From contig OY970183.1 of the NCBI GenBank assembly GCA_963708155.1, forward strand, positions 1,674,001 through 1,738,000: DNA of 64,000 nt, given 5' to 3'. Made by a program: the position numbers and the translations under genes. Below the pieces are notes generated by a model. The model was not told the origin of the DNA, did no database searches, and worked only from the letters and a program-made list of their open reading frames with translations. Of this stretch, positions 62,285-64,000 are shown one piece after another; the stretch's first letter is position 1; the number at the start of each line of letters is the position of its first letter. The DNA is from Methylovirgula sp963708155. Its GTDB lineage: Bacteria > Pseudomonadota > Alphaproteobacteria > Rhizobiales > Beijerinckiaceae.

Positions 62285-63463
62285 ATGATTTTCTTATCCT
62301 ACCTGGGCGTTGTTTGGCTCGTCATCGCGCTGGTCGTGCTTTTCGCGACGTGCGTCGGCGCTTTGCTTCAGCCGCTGCTGCAGGGCAATCGCGCCGAGAA
62401 TTCCGCTCAGCCGCCGATCACGGCGGTGATGCCGATCAAACTGGAACATTCGGGCTTTGCCGCCGCGCAAGCTTCCATCTACGGTCAGGATTACCCGGAA
62501 TACGAGGTTCTGTTCAGCGCAGCCGAGGCCGGCTCGCCGGCGCTCGAAACAGCGCTGGCATTGAAAGTGAGCCATCCGGAGGTTCCGACGCGCATTCTGC
62601 GCTCGCAATCCGATTTCGCGGTGAGCCCCAAGCTCAATACGCTCGATGCGCCGCTTTCCGCCTCCTCGCACGATTATATCCTCGTGAAGGATTCGAACAT
62701 CATTCTCGAGCCCGATACGCTCGCCGCTTTCATGCGGAATTTCGCGCCTGGCGTTGGCATGGTCGTCGGGGTGCCGATTGCCGAACAGGCGGACTCGCTC
62801 GCCGGCCATATCGAGGCCGTCATCATCAACGCCCATGCTCGGCTGCTGCTCACCGCGTCGGCTCTCGGCTTCGGCTATGGGGTCGGAAAAGTGATGCTGT
62901 TCCGGCGCAGCGATATCGCTCGGGCAGGTGGTATCGACGCGATGAGCTATACGCTGGCGGAGGATACTGCCATCGCCAAGGGACTTGACGCGGTCGGTCT
63001 GCGCACCGTCTTCGCGCATCGGCCGCTGCGCCAACTCATCGGCTGGCGGACCTTGCGCGAGGTCTATGACCGGCAAGTGCGCTGGAGCGTCATCCGCCAC
63101 ACGCATGAGCCGCTGACCTTCCCCCTGGAGCCGATCGTCAGTCCGCTGCCGACGGCTTTTGCCGCGGCGCTTGCCGCGCCGGTTCTCGGGATACCTGCGG
63201 TCGAGGCCTTCGCCGTCACGCTAACAGGCTGGTTTGCGGCCGAAACCGGATTGGCCTGGCTCAAGGGCTGGCATGTCTCGCGCTACGCGCCGCTGGCTTT
63301 CCTTGGCCGCGAGCTTCTAACCTTGGCAGCTTGGCTGCGCGCCTGGACGACAAACGATGTCGTCTGGCAGAACGGCCGCTTCGATGTTTTCGTGGGCGCC
63401 CGCGCGCCGCGGACGCAAAAGCTGGCGTTGCAGCACGAAACCTCCGTGCGCGAGCGCGCCTGA
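62285..63463 (+). CDS. GT21 glycosyltransferase, ceramide glucosyltransferase-like (HpnI-like)
   Basis: A 392-residue membrane glycosyltransferase with an N-terminal helix (LGVVWLVIALVVLFATCVGA) and C-terminal hydrophobic segments. The family signature D-D-D-(Q/R)xxRW is mostly visible: KDSNIILEPDTL for D2, AEDTAIAKG for D3, and RQVRWSVIRHTH for the last motif. At the first Asp position I read LFSAAEAGSPA with Glu rather than Asp, which is odd. Family members glucosylate ceramide or add N-acetylglucosamine to hopanoids or other lipids. The convergent neighbour is a fatty acid hydroxylase. ATG 62285 gives the normal N-terminus. Confidence 0.85.
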   Translation: MIFLSYLGVVWLVIALVVLFATCVGALLQPLLQGNRAENSAQPPITAVMPIKLEHSGFAAAQASIYGQDYPEYEVLFSAAEAGSPALETALALKVSHPEVPTRILRSQSDFAVSPKLNTLDAPLSASSHDYILVKDSNIILEPDTLAAFMRNFAPGVGMVVGVPIAEQADSLAGHIEAVIINAHARLLLTASALGFGYGVGKVMLFRRSDIARAGGIDAMSYTLAEDTAIAKGLDAVGLRTVFAHRPLRQLIGWRTLREVYDRQVRWSVIRHTHEPLTFPLEPIVSPLPTAFAAALAAPVLGIPAVEAFAVTLTGWFAAETGLAWLKGWHVSRYAPLAFLGRELLTLAAWLRAWTTNDVVWQNGRFDVFVGARAPRTQKLALQHETSVRERA

Positions 63464-63523
63464 GCAAGCGGCCGCTTTGAGCCCCGTTTGCCAATACCGC
63501 TTTGTTCTTTTTTAAATCCCGCT

Positions 63524-64000
63524 TCAGCCGTGACGCGTTTCCGATGGGGTCGCCGGCGGAATGTGGCGCGTCCCGAAAATGACATCCCAATACGGCGCGC
63601 TGACGCCGTAAGAGCTGTCGGGATTGCGGAAGTGATGCACCATGTGCACCTGCCGCAGATAACGCCCGACCCGCGTCGTGGGCGTCGCGTGGTGCACGTA
63701 ATAATGCACCATGTCGTAGCCGACATAGCCGGTGATGAAGCCGATGAGGACGGCGTAGCCGAGCGGAAAGCCGAAGAGGAGCCAGGCGATGGCAAACGCG
63801 AGGATCATGATGGGGCCGCTGAGCAGTGGCGGCATGACGAGCCGCAACGGATCGCTGGGATGATCGTGATGCACGCCGTGGATCAGGAAATGGATGCGTG
63901 CGCCCCATTCGCCGGGGAGTGCCGCATGGAAGAGGTAGCGATGCCCGAAATATTCGATCAAAGTCCAGATGCCGTAGCCGAGCGCCGCCGTTAGAAAGAC
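63524..64000 (-). CDS. Fatty acid hydroxylase / sterol desaturase family protein, 5' end cut off
   Basis: At least 158 codons; the frame remains open to the window end, so the N-terminus is missing. Iron-binding histidine clusters of the superfamily are seen: HRYLFH, HGVHHDHP, HYYVHHATP and HMVHHFRN. Hydrophobic segments LSGPIMILAFAIAWLLFG and YAVLIGFITGYVGY lie between them. The pattern is that of fatty acid 2-hydroxylases (FA2H/Scs7-like), which act on ceramide acyl chains in eukaryotes. Convergent with the GT21 gene, 60 bases apart. Hydroxylation of a lipid acyl chain is likely; the exact lipid is not known. Confidence 0.85.
   Translation of the reverse strand, partial: VFLTAALGYGIWTLIEYFGHRYLFHAALPGEWGARIHFLIHGVHHDHPSDPLRLVMPPLLSGPIMILAFAIAWLLFGFPLGYAVLIGFITGYVGYDMVHYYVHHATPTTRVGRYLRQVHMVHHFRNPDSSYGVSAPYWDVIFGTRHIPPATPSETRHG

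Noticed and set aside
1..64000. CRISPR arrays, IS elements, prophage or replication origin
   Set aside because: No regularly spaced repeats, transposase or phage structural genes, or dnaA-box clusters were seen despite the dnaN gene and the AT-rich left edge.

Overview
The window is 64 kb of high-GC chromosome from an alphaproteobacterium of the Hyphomicrobiales (Rhizobiales). The gene content is most like Beijerinckiaceae or related methylotroph and acidophile lineages. This is judged from family knowledge, not from a search. The supporting signs are the fabA-fabB-fabI block, the rimP-nusA-ylxR-infB-rbfA-truB operon, an Hsp20-DUF1150 pair, an IalB-like protein, an NdvA-like glucan exporter and several L,D-transpeptidases.

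Layout. Positions 1-1.4 kb form an AT-rich pair unlike the rest: a stand-alone transglycosylase-like protein and a membrane-anchored protein of unknown role, convergent and overlapping. 1.5-5.7 kb holds a glucan-type ABC exporter, rluD, rpoH and a tRNA-Pro(CGG). 6-10.6 kb holds a small Met/His-rich exported protein and a compact ethanolamine module (permease, eutB, eutC). 10.6-18.5 kb is the transcription/translation operon on the minus strand, with a promoter and a terminator-like attenuator in its leader. 18.6-21.3 kb is a metallophosphoesterase, cupredoxin, ECF sigma and broken anti-sigma cluster. 21.4-31.3 kb carries argG, a SWIB protein, pgi, a TMEM175-like channel, an FAD monooxygenase, an L,D-transpeptidase, acs, an IalB-like protein and a DUF1223 protein. 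31.5-36 kb has a lytic transglycosylase, a hybrid histidine kinase, a 24-codon mini-gene with an extreme Shine-Dalgarno, and a second L,D-transpeptidase. 36-39.3 kb is a GST-fabI-fabB-fabA block. 39.5-46.2 kb has an SH3 protein, a 2-hydroxyacid dehydrogenase, hsp20, DUF1150, PBP1A and dnaN. 46.3-51.4 kb is a carbamoyltransferase module flanked by two membrane-anchored SGNH enzymes. It resembles the sxtI-sxtJ-sxtK-sxtL part of saxitoxin clusters, but no toxin genes are present. 51.5-54 kb is an ATP-grasp/alpha-E pair. 54.2-60 kb holds a DUF882 peptidase-like protein, a third (YcbB-type) L,D-transpeptidase and an NtrC-type regulator. 60.2-64 kb holds oligoendopeptidase F, a GT21 ceramide-glucosyltransferase-like enzyme and a fatty acid hydroxylase cut by the window end.

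How the genes work together. Several blocks concern the envelope: peptidoglycan synthesis and 3-3 cross-linking, glucan export, carbamoylation of an unknown acceptor, and possibly glycosphingolipid-like lipids. Others are core translation, fatty acid synthesis and small carbon/nitrogen modules.

Caution. At least six otherwise intact genes, including the essential infB, nusA and rpoH, carry single-base indels that can be placed to within a few bases. This points to residual sequence error, so frameshifts here should not be read as biology without resequencing.
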